DNA of 64,000 bases from Massilia alkalitolerans DSM 17462 (GTDB lineage: Bacteria > Pseudomonadota > Gammaproteobacteria > Burkholderiales > Burkholderiaceae_D). The translations under genes and the position numbers were made by a program. The notes under the pieces are model-generated. The model made no database searches. It was not told where the DNA came from and saw nothing but the letters and a program-made list of their open reading frames with translations. Shown in pieces: positions 7,734 through 16,163 of this stretch. The DNA is taken from positions 124,001 to 188,000 of the forward strand of contig NZ_ATYR01000009.1 of NCBI RefSeq assembly GCF_000427785.1, given 5' to 3'. Every line of letters starts with the position of its first letter. Position 1 is the first letter of the stretch.

Positions 7734-8924
7734 ATGAATAACCAACAAAGCATGGGCAAGGTGAAAACACTCGTCGCACTGCTGGCGGCCGCGGGCATGG
7801 CAGCGGTGCTCGCCGGCTGCGCCGACGCCAACAGCCAGGACGGCGCAGCCGCGGCGGCGCCCGCCGCACCGCCGGTGTCGGCCGCAGTCGTCATCGAAAG
7901 GCCGGTGCTGGAAACCCAGGAATTCTCGGGCCGGCTGGAAGCCGTGGAAGAGGTGGAAATCCGTTCGCGCGTCAGCGGCTACATCACCGCAGTCAATTTC
8001 AAGCCGGGCGCCGAAGTGAAGAAGGGCGAAGTGCTGTTCGTGATCGACCCGCGTCCCTACCAGGCCGAAGCCGACCGCGCCGGCGCCGCCGCCAGCGCGG
8101 CCCGCGCCAGAGCCGACCTGGCGCGCCTGGAGCTGCAGCGTGCCGAGCGCCTGCTGGCGGACAAGGCGATCGCCCAGCGCGAGTTCGACGAAAAGGCCGC
8201 CGCCCAGAAGGAACTCGACGCCAACGCCAGGGCCGCGCAGGCCCAGTATGAAGCGGCGCGCCTGAACCTGGCCTATACCCGCGTCACGGCGCCGATCGAC
8301 GGCCGCGTGTCGAAGGCCGAGATCACCCTCGGTAACCTGGTCGATGCCAGCGCCGTGCTGACCTCGGTGGTCTCGCTGGAACGCATCTACGCCAGCTTCG
8401 ACGGCGACGAACAGACCTACCTGCGCGTCGGCGCCCAGCGCGACAGGGAAGCGGTGGTGAAGGTCGGCCTGGCCAACGAAGAGGGCTTCCCGCATGAGGG
8501 CAAGCTCGAATTCGTCGACAACCAGCTCGACGCCCGTACCGGCAGCGTGCGCATGCGTGCCACGCTTGCCAACAAGGACGGCGCCCTGGCGCCCGGCCTG
8601 TTCGCCCGCGTGCAGGTGGGCAGCGGCGAGGCCGGCAAGGCCGTCGTGATCACCGACCGCGCGGTCGGCACCGACCAGAGCCGCAAGTTCGTGGTCGTGG
8701 TGGGCAGCGACGGCAAGGCCGAGTACCGCCCGGTTACCCTCGGCCCGGTGGTCGACGGCATGCGCGTGGTGCGCTCGGGCCTGAAGGCCGGCGAGAAGAT
8801 CGTCGTCAACGGCCTGCAGCGGGTGCGCCCCGGCGCCCCGGTGGCGCCGCAGATCGTGCCGATGGATGCCGCCATCGCCGCCAGGGACGGCGCGCGGCTG
8901 GCCCTGAATACCGTCAAGGAGTAA
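7734..8924 (+). CDS. RND efflux periplasmic adaptor subunit (CeoA/BpeE/MexE type)
   Basis: A 396-residue membrane-fusion protein that bridges the RND pump and outer-membrane channel. The N-terminal signal ends in lipobox LAGC with Cys29, so it is probably a lipoprotein. The body follows the usual order: EEVEIRSRVSGYITAVNFKPGAEVKKGEVLFVID (lipoyl half), alpha-hairpin (about 100-170), LNLAYTRVTAPIDGRVSKAEI (second lipoyl half), then beta-barrel and membrane-proximal domain. ATG 7734 is preferred to the upstream TTG 7728 because AGAAAGG is well spaced from it. It is followed after 4 bases by the pump gene. Confidence 0.92.
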   Translation: MNNQQSMGKVKTLVALLAAAGMAAVLAGCADANSQDGAAAAAPAAPPVSAAVVIERPVLETQEFSGRLEAVEEVEIRSRVSGYITAVNFKPGAEVKKGEVLFVIDPRPYQAEADRAGAAASAARARADLARLELQRAERLLADKAIAQREFDEKAAAQKELDANARAAQAQYEAARLNLAYTRVTAPIDGRVSKAEITLGNLVDASAVLTSVVSLERIYASFDGDEQTYLRVGAQRDREAVVKVGLANEEGFPHEGKLEFVDNQLDARTGSVRMRATLANKDGALAPGLFARVQVGSGEAGKAVVITDRAVGTDQSRKFVVVVGSDGKAEYRPVTLGPVVDGMRVVRSGLKAGEKIVVNGLQRVRPGAPVAPQIVPMDAAIAARDGARLALNTVKE

Positions 8925-8928
8925 GACC

Positions 8929-11900
8929 ATGAACTTCTCCCGCTTCTTCGTCGACAAGCCGATCTTCGCGGTCGTGCTGTCGGTGATCGTCTTCGTGGGC
9001 GGCCTGATCTCGATCTTCCAGCTGCCCGTGTCCGAGTATCCCGAGGTGGTGCCGCCGTCGGTGGTGGTGCGCGCCCAGTATCCCGGCGCGAACCCCAAGG
9101 TGATCGCCGAAACCGTGGCCGCGCCGCTGGAAGAGCAGATCAACGGCATCGAGGACATGCTCTACATGAGCTCCCAGAACACCTCGGACGGTGCCCTGGC
9201 CCTGACCCTGACCTTCGCGATCGGCACCGACATCGACCGCGCCGAGAGCCAGGTGCAGAACCGCGTCCAGCGCGCGCTGCCGCGCCTGCCCGAGGAGGTG
9301 CGCCAGATCGGCGTCACCACGGTGAAGAGTTCGCCCAACCTGACCATGGTGGTGCACCTGAATTCGCCGGACGGCCGCTACGACGACCTATACCTGCGCA
9401 ACTACGCGGTGCTGAACATCAAGGACCAGCTGGCGCGCCTGAACGGCATGGGCGAGGTCCAGCTGTTCGGCTCGGGCGACTACGCCATGCGCGTCTGGCT
9501 CGATCCGCAGAAAGTCGCCGCACGCAACCTGACCGCCGGCGACGTGGTCGCCAGCATCCGCGAGCAGAACGTGCAGGTCGCGGCCGGCGTGGTGGGCCAG
9601 GGGCCGAGCAAGGATGCGGACTTCCAGCTGACCGTCAACACCCAGGGCCGCTTATCAAACGTCGAGGAATTCGGCGACATCGTGGTCAAGGCCGGCGAGG
9701 ACGGCGCGGTCACGCGCCTGAAGGACGTGGCACGCCTCGAGATGGGCTCCAGCTCCTACGCGCTGCGCTCGCTGCTGAACAACAAGTCGGCGGTGGCGAT
9801 CCCGATTTTCGAGGCGCCGAATGCCAATGCGCTGCAGCTGTCTACGGATGTACGCGCCACAATGGAAGCGTTGTCGAAGGACTTCCCGGAAGGCGTCGAG
9901 TACAGCATCGTGTACGACCCGACCCAGTTCGTGCGCGAGTCGATCGACTCGGTGATCAAGACCCTGCTGGAAGCCGTGGTGCTGGTGGCCCTGGTCGTGA
10001 TCGTGTTCCTGCAGACTTGGCGCGCTTCGATCATCCCGTTGCTGGCAGTGCCGGTGTCGGTGGTCGGCACCTTTGCCGTGATGCTGATGTTCGGCTTTTC
10101 GATCAACACGCTGTCGCTGTTCGGGCTGGTGCTGGCCATCGGTATCGTGGTCGACGACGCCATCGTGGTGGTGGAAAACGTCGAGCGCAACATCGGCAAC
10201 GGCCTGTCGCCGCATGACGCGACCATCCAGGCCATGAAGGAAGTGTCGGGTCCGATCATCGCGATCGCCCTGGTGCTGTGCGCCGTGTTCGTGCCGATCG
10301 CTTTCGTGTCCGGCCTGACCGGCCAGTTCTACCGCCAGTTCGCCCTGACCATCGCGATCTCGACCGTGATCTCGGCATTCGTTTCCTTGACGCTGGCGCC
10401 GGCCATGTCCGCCGCGCTCCTGAAAGCCCACGATGCGCCGAAGGACGCGTTGACCCGCGCCATGGACAAGGTGCTGGGCCGCTTCTTCGCCGCCTTCAAC
10501 CGCTTCTTCGGCCGTGCCTCGCACAGCTACGAAGGCGGCGTGAAGACCGTCCTGCGCCGTAAAGCCGCGACGCTGGGCGTCTACCTGGCGCTGGGCATTG
10601 CCGCGGTGTTCATGTTCAAGGTCGTGCCGCCGGGCTTCGTGCCGGCCCAGGACAAGGGTTACCTGATCGGTTTCGCCCAGTTGCCGGACGCCGCCTCGCT
10701 GGACCGCACCGATGAAGTGATCCGCAAGATGTCGGCCATCGCCAAGGAAATCCCTGGCGTGGAATCCTCGATCGCCTTCCCGGGCCTGTCGATCAACGGC
10801 TTCACCAATGCGCCGAACGCCGGCATCGTGTTCACCGGCCTCAAGCCCTTCAGCGAGCGCAAGGGCAAGCCGGAGCAGTCGGCCGAAGCCATCGCCGCCG
10901 AGATCAACAAGCGCATGGGCAGCGTGCAGGATGCTTTCGTGATGGTGCTGCCGCCGCCTCCGGTGAACGGCCTGGGCACCACCGGCGGCTTCAAGCTGAT
11001 GCTGGAAGACCGCGGCAACCTCGGCCACGACGAACTATATAAAGCCACGCAGGCGCTGCAGGCCAAGGCCTGGGGTACGCCGGAACTGGCGGGCGTGTTC
11101 TCGAGCTACCAGATCAACGTGCCGCAGCTGTTCGCGGACGTCGACCGCGTCAAGGCCAAGCAGCTCGGCGTGCCGCTGTCGACCATCTACCAGACCCTGC
11201 AGGTGAACCTGGGCTCGCTGTACGTGAACGACTTCAACCAGTTCGGCCGCACCTACCAGGTGCGGGTGCAGGCCGATGCGCAGTTCCGCTCGCAGCCGGA
11301 GCAGATCGCCCAGCTGAAGGTCCGCAACGACAAGGGCGAGATGATCCCGTTGTCGTCCCTGATGCAGCTGAAGGACAGCTACGGCCCGGACCGTGTCCAG
11401 CGCTACAACAACTATGTGGCGGCCGACATCAACGGCGGTCCGGCGCCGGGCGTGTCCTCGGGCCAGGCCCAGGCCATCATGGAGCAGCTGGCCAAGGAAA
11501 CGCTGCCGAAAGGGATCGCCTACGAGTGGACCGAACTGACCTACCAGGAAGAACTGGCCGGTAACACCATGATCTACGTGTTCCCGCTGTGCGTGCTGCT
11601 GGTGTTCCTGGTGCTGGCCGCCCAGTACGAAAGCTGGACCCTGCCGCTGGCGGTGATCCTGATCGTGCCGATGTCGATCCTGTGCGCGCTGGTGGGCGTC
11701 AAGCTCTCCGGTGGCGACAACAACATCTTCACCCAGATCGCCCTGTTCGTGCTGGTGGGACTGGCCTCGAAGAACGCGATCCTGATCGTGGAGTTCGCCC
11801 GCGAGCTGGAAGACCACGGCCGCAGCATCGTCGACGCCGCGCTGGAAGCTTCGCGCCTGCGCCTGCGTCCGATCCTGATGACCTCGATCGCCTTCATCAT

Positions 11901-12120
11901 GGGTGTGGTGCCGCTGGTGTTCTCGAGCGGCGCCGGCGCCGAGATGCGCCATGCGATGGGCGTGGCGGTGTTCGCCGGCATGCTGGGCGTGACCTTCTTC
12001 GGCCTGTTCCTGACGCCGGTGTTCTACGTCCTGCTGCGCACGCTGGCCAAACGTTTCGAGAAAAAGGCGCCGGTGGCGCCAGTCAAAGCCCCGGTCCTGG
12101 ACCTGGAAGGAGTGCATTGA
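8929..12120 (+). CDS. RND multidrug efflux permease (CeoB/BpeF/MexF type)
   Basis: A 1063-residue inner-membrane pump of the HAE-1 RND family, which expels antibiotics and hydrophobic toxins using the proton gradient. It starts MNFSRFFVDKPIFAVVLSV, the invariant family opening. The proton-relay Asp pair lies in GIVVDDAIVVVENVERN (about residues 409-410), and the matching Lys in VGLASKNAILIVEFARE near residue 945. There are two large periplasmic loops and twelve membrane segments. It sits between the adaptor and the outer-membrane factor. Gene order with LysR and LlpE matches the chloramphenicol/trimethoprim/fluoroquinolone pump of Burkholderia; the substrate range here is inferred from that. 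Confidence 0.95.
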   Translation: MNFSRFFVDKPIFAVVLSVIVFVGGLISIFQLPVSEYPEVVPPSVVVRAQYPGANPKVIAETVAAPLEEQINGIEDMLYMSSQNTSDGALALTLTFAIGTDIDRAESQVQNRVQRALPRLPEEVRQIGVTTVKSSPNLTMVVHLNSPDGRYDDLYLRNYAVLNIKDQLARLNGMGEVQLFGSGDYAMRVWLDPQKVAARNLTAGDVVASIREQNVQVAAGVVGQGPSKDADFQLTVNTQGRLSNVEEFGDIVVKAGEDGAVTRLKDVARLEMGSSSYALRSLLNNKSAVAIPIFEAPNANALQLSTDVRATMEALSKDFPEGVEYSIVYDPTQFVRESIDSVIKTLLEAVVLVALVVIVFLQTWRASIIPLLAVPVSVVGTFAVMLMFGFSINTLSLFGLVLAIGIVVDDAIVVVENVERNIGNGLSPHDATIQAMKEVSGPIIAIALVLCAVFVPIAFVSGLTGQFYRQFALTIAISTVISAFVSLTLAPAMSAALLKAHDAPKDALTRAMDKVLGRFFAAFNRFFGRASHSYEGGVKTVLRRKAATLGVYLALGIAAVFMFKVVPPGFVPAQDKGYLIGFAQLPDAASLDRTDEVIRKMSAIAKEIPGVESSIAFPGLSINGFTNAPNAGIVFTGLKPFSERKGKPEQSAEAIAAEINKRMGSVQDAFVMVLPPPPVNGLGTTGGFKLMLEDRGNLGHDELYKATQALQAKAWGTPELAGVFSSYQINVPQLFADVDRVKAKQLGVPLSTIYQTLQVNLGSLYVNDFNQFGRTYQVRVQADAQFRSQPEQIAQLKVRNDKGEMIPLSSLMQLKDSYGPDRVQRYNNYVAADINGGPAPGVSSGQAQAIMEQLAKETLPKGIAYEWTELTYQEELAGNTMIYVFPLCVLLVFLVLAAQYESWTLPLAVILIVPMSILCALVGVKLSGGDNNIFTQIALFVLVGLASKNAILIVEFARELEDHGRSIVDAALEASRLRLRPILMTSIAFIMGVVPLVFSSGAGAEMRHAMGVAVFAGMLGVTFFGLFLTPVFYVLLRTLAKRFEKKAPVAPVKAPVLDLEGVH

Positions 12121-12121
12121 G

Positions 12122-13612
12122 ATGAAAAGCATGATTGCGAGGGGCGTGGCCCCGCTGTTGGCGGCACTGCTGCTGACTGCCTGCGCCACCCCGGAATTCA
12201 GGCAGCCGGCCATCGAGACGCCGACCGCGTTCCGTGAATCGCAGGTGCCGGGCGCCCTTGAAGTGGAGGGCATCGAAGGCTCGCGCTGGAAACCGGCCCA
12301 GCCTGCGGAGCAGCAGCCACGCGGCCAGTGGTGGCTGGCCTTCAAGGACGCGGCCCTGACTTCCTTGATCGAGGAAGCCGGCGCCAACAACGCCAACCTG
12401 GCGGTGGCGGCCAGCCGCGTCAAGCAGGCGAGGGCGATCGCCGGGATCGCGCAAGCGGATCGGGCGCCGCAAGTCGGCGTCGGCATCGGCGCCCAGCGCG
12501 CCCGCCCGTCGGCGCTGGAAAGCGGCCTGCCGCAAGGCACGCCGACCCAGCCGGTGACGAGCTACACGGCCAACCTCACCGCCAGCTACGAGGTCGACCT
12601 GTTCGGCCGCGTGGCGGCCGGTGTGTCGGCGGCGCGCAGCGACGCGGCGACCTCGGAAGCCAACTACCGCTCGGTGCTGCTGGCGCTGCAGGCGGACGTG
12701 GCGCAGACCTACTTCCGCCTGCGCGCGCTGGATGCCGAGCTGGACACGGTGGCGCAGACCGTGCGCCTGCGCGAGGAGAGCGTGAAAGTGACGCAGCGCC
12801 GCTTCGACCTGGGTGATATCGGCGAATTCGACCTGTCGCGGGCCCGCACCGAACTGGCGACGGCGCGTGCCGAGGCGATCGGCCTGCAGCGCCAGCGCGC
12901 CAGCGCCGAACACGCGCTGGCGGTCCTGCTGGGCAAGCCGGCGTCGAACTACGTAGCCGGCAAGAGCCCGCTACTTGGCGCCACCGCGCTGCCCGCGATT
13001 CCGGCCGGCCTGCCGTCCTCGCTGCTGGAGCGCCGTCCCGATATCAATGCCGCCCAGCGCGCGATGGAAGCCTCGAATGCCCGCATCGGCGTGGCGCGCG
13101 GCGCGATGTTCCCGGCGCTCACCATCAGCGCCGCCGGAGGAGGTGTCGGCGGCGCCATGTCGGAAGTGTTCAAGTGGAGCAGCCGTTCCTGGGTGCTGGG
13201 CCTGCTCACCTCGATGCCGCTCATCGACGGCGGCCGCAACCGCGCCAACGTTGAACGCAGTGAAGCGGTGCTGGAGGAATCGGTAGGGACCTACCGCCAG
13301 AGCGTGCTCAATGCGTTTGCCGAGGTCGAGGACAACCTGGCCGGCCTGCGCATCCTGGCCGGCCAGTCCGAGCAGATCGACGCGGCACTGCTGTCGGCGC
13401 GCCGTTCGGCCGACCTGGCGCAGAAGCTTTACGACGCCGGCCGTTCCAGCTACCTCGAGCTGCTCGACGCCCAGCGCAACCTGGCGGCGGTCGAACGCAC
13501 GGCCGTCCAGCTGCGCGGCAACCGGGCGGTGACGACGGTGGCCCTGATCCGTTCGCTGGGCGGCGGCTGGGATGCCGCCCGCGCCGATGGCAATGCCGTC
13601 GCCATGAAGTAG
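12122..13612 (+). CDS. Efflux outer-membrane channel lipoprotein (OpcM/OprN type)
   Basis: A 496-residue NodT/TolC-class outer-membrane factor that completes the tripartite pump. The signal peptide ends LLTAC, with the lipid-modified Cys21. Two tandem OEP domains are visible, with family segments QWWLAFKDAALTSLIEEA, SYEVDLFGRVAAGV, and later SSLLERRPDINAAQRAMEA and DAGRSSYLELLDAQRNLAAVE. It starts 1 base after the stop of the RND gene. It is the last gene of the operon; a strong terminator follows at 13650. Confidence 0.93.
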   Translation: MKSMIARGVAPLLAALLLTACATPEFRQPAIETPTAFRESQVPGALEVEGIEGSRWKPAQPAEQQPRGQWWLAFKDAALTSLIEEAGANNANLAVAASRVKQARAIAGIAQADRAPQVGVGIGAQRARPSALESGLPQGTPTQPVTSYTANLTASYEVDLFGRVAAGVSAARSDAATSEANYRSVLLALQADVAQTYFRLRALDAELDTVAQTVRLREESVKVTQRRFDLGDIGEFDLSRARTELATARAEAIGLQRQRASAEHALAVLLGKPASNYVAGKSPLLGATALPAIPAGLPSSLLERRPDINAAQRAMEASNARIGVARGAMFPALTISAAGGGVGGAMSEVFKWSSRSWVLGLLTSMPLIDGGRNRANVERSEAVLEESVGTYRQSVLNAFAEVEDNLAGLRILAGQSEQIDAALLSARRSADLAQKLYDAGRSSYLELLDAQRNLAAVERTAVQLRGNRAVTTVALIRSLGGGWDAARADGNAVAMK

Positions 13613-13649
13613 ACCTGCCGTCGTTTCGTCTCCCGACGGTTTGCCCTTT

Positions 13650-13682
13650 GCGGCGGGTGCGTGAGTGCTCGCCGCTTTTTTT
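13650..13682 (+). terminator. Rho-independent terminator of the efflux operon
   Basis: Stem GCGGCG (13650-13655) with CGCCGC (13670-13675), followed by seven T residues. It ends the efflux operon 38 bases after the OMF stop and just precedes the promoter of the glycosylase gene. Confidence 0.8.
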
Positions 13683-13690
13683 CGTCCGGC

Positions 13691-13696
13691 TACAAT
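13691..13696 (+). promoter_or_regulatory. -10 box of a probable leaderless promoter
   Basis: TACAAT lies exactly 6 bases before the ATG at 13703 and no ribosome site is present. Transcription would start at or next to the A of the ATG. No clear -35 is visible because the terminator occupies that position. Confidence 0.45.
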
Positions 13697-13702
13697 CGGG
13701 GC

Positions 13703-14242
13703 ATGGTGAACCGAACTCCCTCCTTGACTGGCCTTGCGCCTGTGCTCGCACCGGATACCCGCGTCCTCGTCCTCGGCAGCTTTCCCGGCGCCGCCTCGCT
13801 GGCCGCAGGGCGCTATTACGCCCATCCGCGTAACCAGTTCTGGCGCCTGATCTCGGCGGTGATCGAGGAGGACCTGGCAAGCCTGCCGTATGAAGAGCGC
13901 TTGCCGCGCCTGCTGGCGCACCGCTTCGGCCTGTGGGACGTGCTGGCCGGCTGCGAACGCGAAGGCAGCCTCGATTCTGCCATCCGCAACCCGGCTGCCA
14001 ACGATTTCGAACGCTTGCGCGCGCTCTGTCCGGAGCTGGAGACGGTCGGCTTCAATGGCCAGGCGTCGGGCAAGTTTGCGCCGCAGTTCGCGGCGGCTGG
14101 GTATCACACTGTTGTGCTGCCGTCGAGTTCACCGGCGCATATGGCGATGACGTTCGATCAGAAGCTGGAGGTGTGGCGCAGGCTGACGACCGCGCGAGAA
14201 AACCTGCAACACAGCCTATCGCCGCAAGCTTCACTGTTATGA
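13703..14242 (+). CDS. DNA-deoxyinosine glycosylase (uracil-DNA glycosylase superfamily)
   Basis: A 179-residue base-excision repair enzyme of the UDG superfamily branch annotated as DNA-deoxyinosine/mismatch glycosylase. Motif 1 is VLVLGSFPGAASLAAGRYYA (residues 21-40), followed by HPRNQFWRLI, which holds the conserved Asn. The C-terminal motif is VVLPSSSPAHMAM. An upstream GTG at 13661 lies in the terminator and would add residues unlike the family, so the ATG at 13703 is chosen. A TACAAT box six bases upstream suggests a leaderless transcript. Confidence 0.87.
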   Translation: MVNRTPSLTGLAPVLAPDTRVLVLGSFPGAASLAAGRYYAHPRNQFWRLISAVIEEDLASLPYEERLPRLLAHRFGLWDVLAGCEREGSLDSAIRNPAANDFERLRALCPELETVGFNGQASGKFAPQFAAAGYHTVVLPSSSPAHMAMTFDQKLEVWRRLTTARENLQHSLSPQASLL

Positions 14243-14265
14243 CTGTATTGGCTGAGGTCTTCACG

Positions 14266-14559
14266 CTATCCGTGAAATCCGGCTTCGCGCTGGTGGCGTA
14301 TGGCGAGAATCAGAATGGCATCACTGGCGATTTCATAGCTGTAGAGCGCGACGTACCCGGTTCTGCCTTGAGAAATGACGAGCTCTCGCATCTCGTGTTC
14401 GGCCTGGCGACCGATCAATGGATGCCGGGCGAGTATTGTGATGGCCTCATCAATGAGATCAAGTGCCTCCAGTTGTGCCTCGGGGCCTTCGTCCGAAAGG
14501 AAGTCACTGATTCGTTCCAGATCAGACAGGGCGCGACTGGAATAACTTATTCTCGCCAT
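14266..14559 (-). CDS. ParE/RelE-type toxin
   Basis: A 97-residue type II toxin of the ParE/RelE fold. It starts MARISYSSRALSDLERISDFL, then LDLIDEAITILARHPLIGRQ and the beta-strand block GYVALYSYEIASDAILILAIRHQREAGF, the typical C-terminal core (Y...D..I.ILAIRHQRE). Its start overlaps the end of the upstream antitoxin by 13 bases, the usual arrangement. ParE members poison gyrase and RelE members cleave mRNA; the sequence fits the ParE side better. Confidence 0.87.
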   Translation of the reverse strand: MARISYSSRALSDLERISDFLSDEGPEAQLEALDLIDEAITILARHPLIGRQAEHEMRELVISQGRTGYVALYSYEIASDAILILAIRHQREAGFHG

Positions 14560-14831
14560 GGCTTCTTGATCGGTCTGCCAGTTTGACCATCCTTGAGGCG
14601 TTGTCGCAGATACGCGCGCACATCGTCGGCATCATGTCCCAGACCTTCGTGCAGCATCTCAGCCTTGGCTTCAAGCGCTTGCGCGACAAAGCTCGAGCGT
14701 TGCTCGACCGAGTGAGCGGCCTGCCGGATTGCCTCGACCATGAATGCGTGGGGACTAAGACCCAGCTCCTGAGCAGCGGAAACGGCACGCTGCTTCAGTT
14801 CATCAGGAAGTTTCAGTGAGGTAGTTGTCAT
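14547..14831 (-). CDS. Ribbon-helix-helix antitoxin (ParD/CopG type)
   Basis: A 94-residue antitoxin. The N-terminal RHH motif is TTTSLKLPDELKQRAVSAAQELGLSPHAFMVEAIRQA (residues 2-40), followed by a charged C-terminal tail that would bind and neutralise the toxin. The start at 14831 is chosen because RHH antitoxins begin immediately before the beta-strand (MTTTSLKL). It overlaps the toxin gene. A perfect palindrome 19 bases upstream is the likely autoregulatory operator. Confidence 0.86.
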   Translation of the reverse strand: MTTTSLKLPDELKQRAVSAAQELGLSPHAFMVEAIRQAAHSVEQRSSFVAQALEAKAEMLHEGLGHDADDVRAYLRQRLKDGQTGRPIKKPWRE

Positions 14832-14849
14832 CGTCAGCTCGCATCTTTC

Positions 14850-14871
14850 AGGTGTTACCAAGGTAACACCT
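14850..14871. promoter_or_regulatory. Operator palindrome of the toxin-antitoxin operon
   Basis: Perfect inverted repeat AGGTGTTACC-AA-GGTAACACCT with 10-base arms, upstream of the antitoxin start on the minus strand. RHH antitoxins bind such symmetric sites as dimers of dimers, and the position fits autorepression. Confidence 0.75.
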
Positions 14872-14928
14872 TTGCGTGCGAAGTTCAAGTGCATCGGCTG
14901 GCTGGGCCGCTCGCACCCCGACCGGGCG

Positions 14929-16098
14929 TCAGCGTATGTGCGTCCCGGTCGCACTTACCCTTCGCAGCATCGCCAGCTTGGCCGAATACAACTGCCGCAT
15001 CTCCTGCCGCGTGCTGTTGTCGACCGCCTTGGCGATCTGCTCGCGCGCGTGCTGGACGTCGCCCAGGCGCAGGTGGGTCACGCCAAGCCAGAACAGGAAC
15101 TCGTCGTTGTAGGGAGCGCGCTTGAGCTCACGTTCGAACAGGCTTCGCGCCTTGTCGAAGTCGCCCGCGCGCAGCGCCAGCATGCCCTGGTCGAAGTGGT
15201 AATAGGGCGGGAAGGGCTCGATGCTGGCGATGCGCTGCGCCAGCACCTGGGCCTCGGCGTGCTTGCCCAGCGTGCTGAGTACCGGCTGCAGGTTGCGCAT
15301 GACCATCACGTTCTCCGGCTCGCGCAGCAAGGCCGCGCGGTAGGTCTGTTCGGCCAGCGCCAGATCGCCGTGCCGGTTGTAGATCACGGCCAGGGTGTTG
15401 AGCGCCGCGATCAGGCCGGGGCGCTTGTCCACCGCGGCGCGCGCCCACCAGTAGGCGTCGTCGATGCGATCCTGCACCAGCATCTCGGCCGCCCGGTTGT
15501 TCATGTAGAGCGCGACGATGTCGTCTTCGTCCAGTTCGCGTGCGCGCAGGCGTTCGGCTTCGTCCTGCGGGATGAAGTCGACCACCAGGAATTCGTTCAG
15601 GCCACTGCCGCGAAAGCCGCTGTCGACCGGTTCGCCGACGGCGACGTTGACGTGGGCACTGCCCAGGTACAGGTCCGCCTTGCGGCTCCAGGCATTGCCG
15701 ACGTCGACGCTGCGAAAGCGCACCGGCATGCGCAGTTCCTTGGCGAAGGCCGCGGTCATGATCACGAGCGACAGGCAGTTGCCGGAGCGGTCCGCATAGG
15801 TTTCCGCGGCGGTGCGGGTCTTCGAGGATTCGTATTCGAGCTTCAGGTCGGTCTTGCTGTACAGCGCTTCGACCAGGCCGCGGCGCGAGCCGCTCTGGCG
15901 CAGGTACCTGTTGAAAGCCGGGCTGTTCAGGTAGGACAGCATCGCCGGACTGAGGGTGAACAAGTCCTGGGCGCCGACCGGTTCTGCCGGCGGCGCAAAG
16001 CGCGCGTCGGCGAAGGGAGGGAGGGGCGCGGCGGGTGGCTGTACGCTGGCGCAGCCCGCCAGCAGGGACAGCGACAGCAGGATGGCGAGGAACTTCAT
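14929..16098 (-). CDS. TPR lipoprotein with transglutaminase-like domain
   Basis: A 389-residue lipoprotein: signal ending LAGC with Cys16. Residues about 75-180 resemble a transglutaminase/peptidase-like fold, with SGNCLSL (Cys108), SAHVNVAV (His149) and FLVVDFIP (Asp174) spaced like a Cys-His-Asp triad. From about residue 205 onward there are TPR-like helical repeats (DDAYWWARAAVDKRPGL, GDLALAEQTYRAALLREPEN, GDFDKARSLFERELKRAP, LGDVQHAREQIAKAV). It is probably anchored at the cell envelope. The substrate is unknown. It is a single gene with no obvious operon partner. Confidence 0.75.
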   Translation of the reverse strand: MKFLAILLSLSLLAGCASVQPPAAPLPPFADARFAPPAEPVGAQDLFTLSPAMLSYLNSPAFNRYLRQSGSRRGLVEALYSKTDLKLEYESSKTRTAAETYADRSGNCLSLVIMTAAFAKELRMPVRFRSVDVGNAWSRKADLYLGSAHVNVAVGEPVDSGFRGSGLNEFLVVDFIPQDEAERLRARELDEDDIVALYMNNRAAEMLVQDRIDDAYWWARAAVDKRPGLIAALNTLAVIYNRHGDLALAEQTYRAALLREPENVMVMRNLQPVLSTLGKHAEAQVLAQRIASIEPFPPYYHFDQGMLALRAGDFDKARSLFERELKRAPYNDEFLFWLGVTHLRLGDVQHAREQIAKAVDNSTRQEMRQLYSAKLAMLRRVSATGTHIR

Positions 16099-16163
16099 GA
16101 CTCACTCCCGTGTGTACTTACAGGCAGTATCCGCCTGTACAGGAGTGATGTAAAGATATGTAT

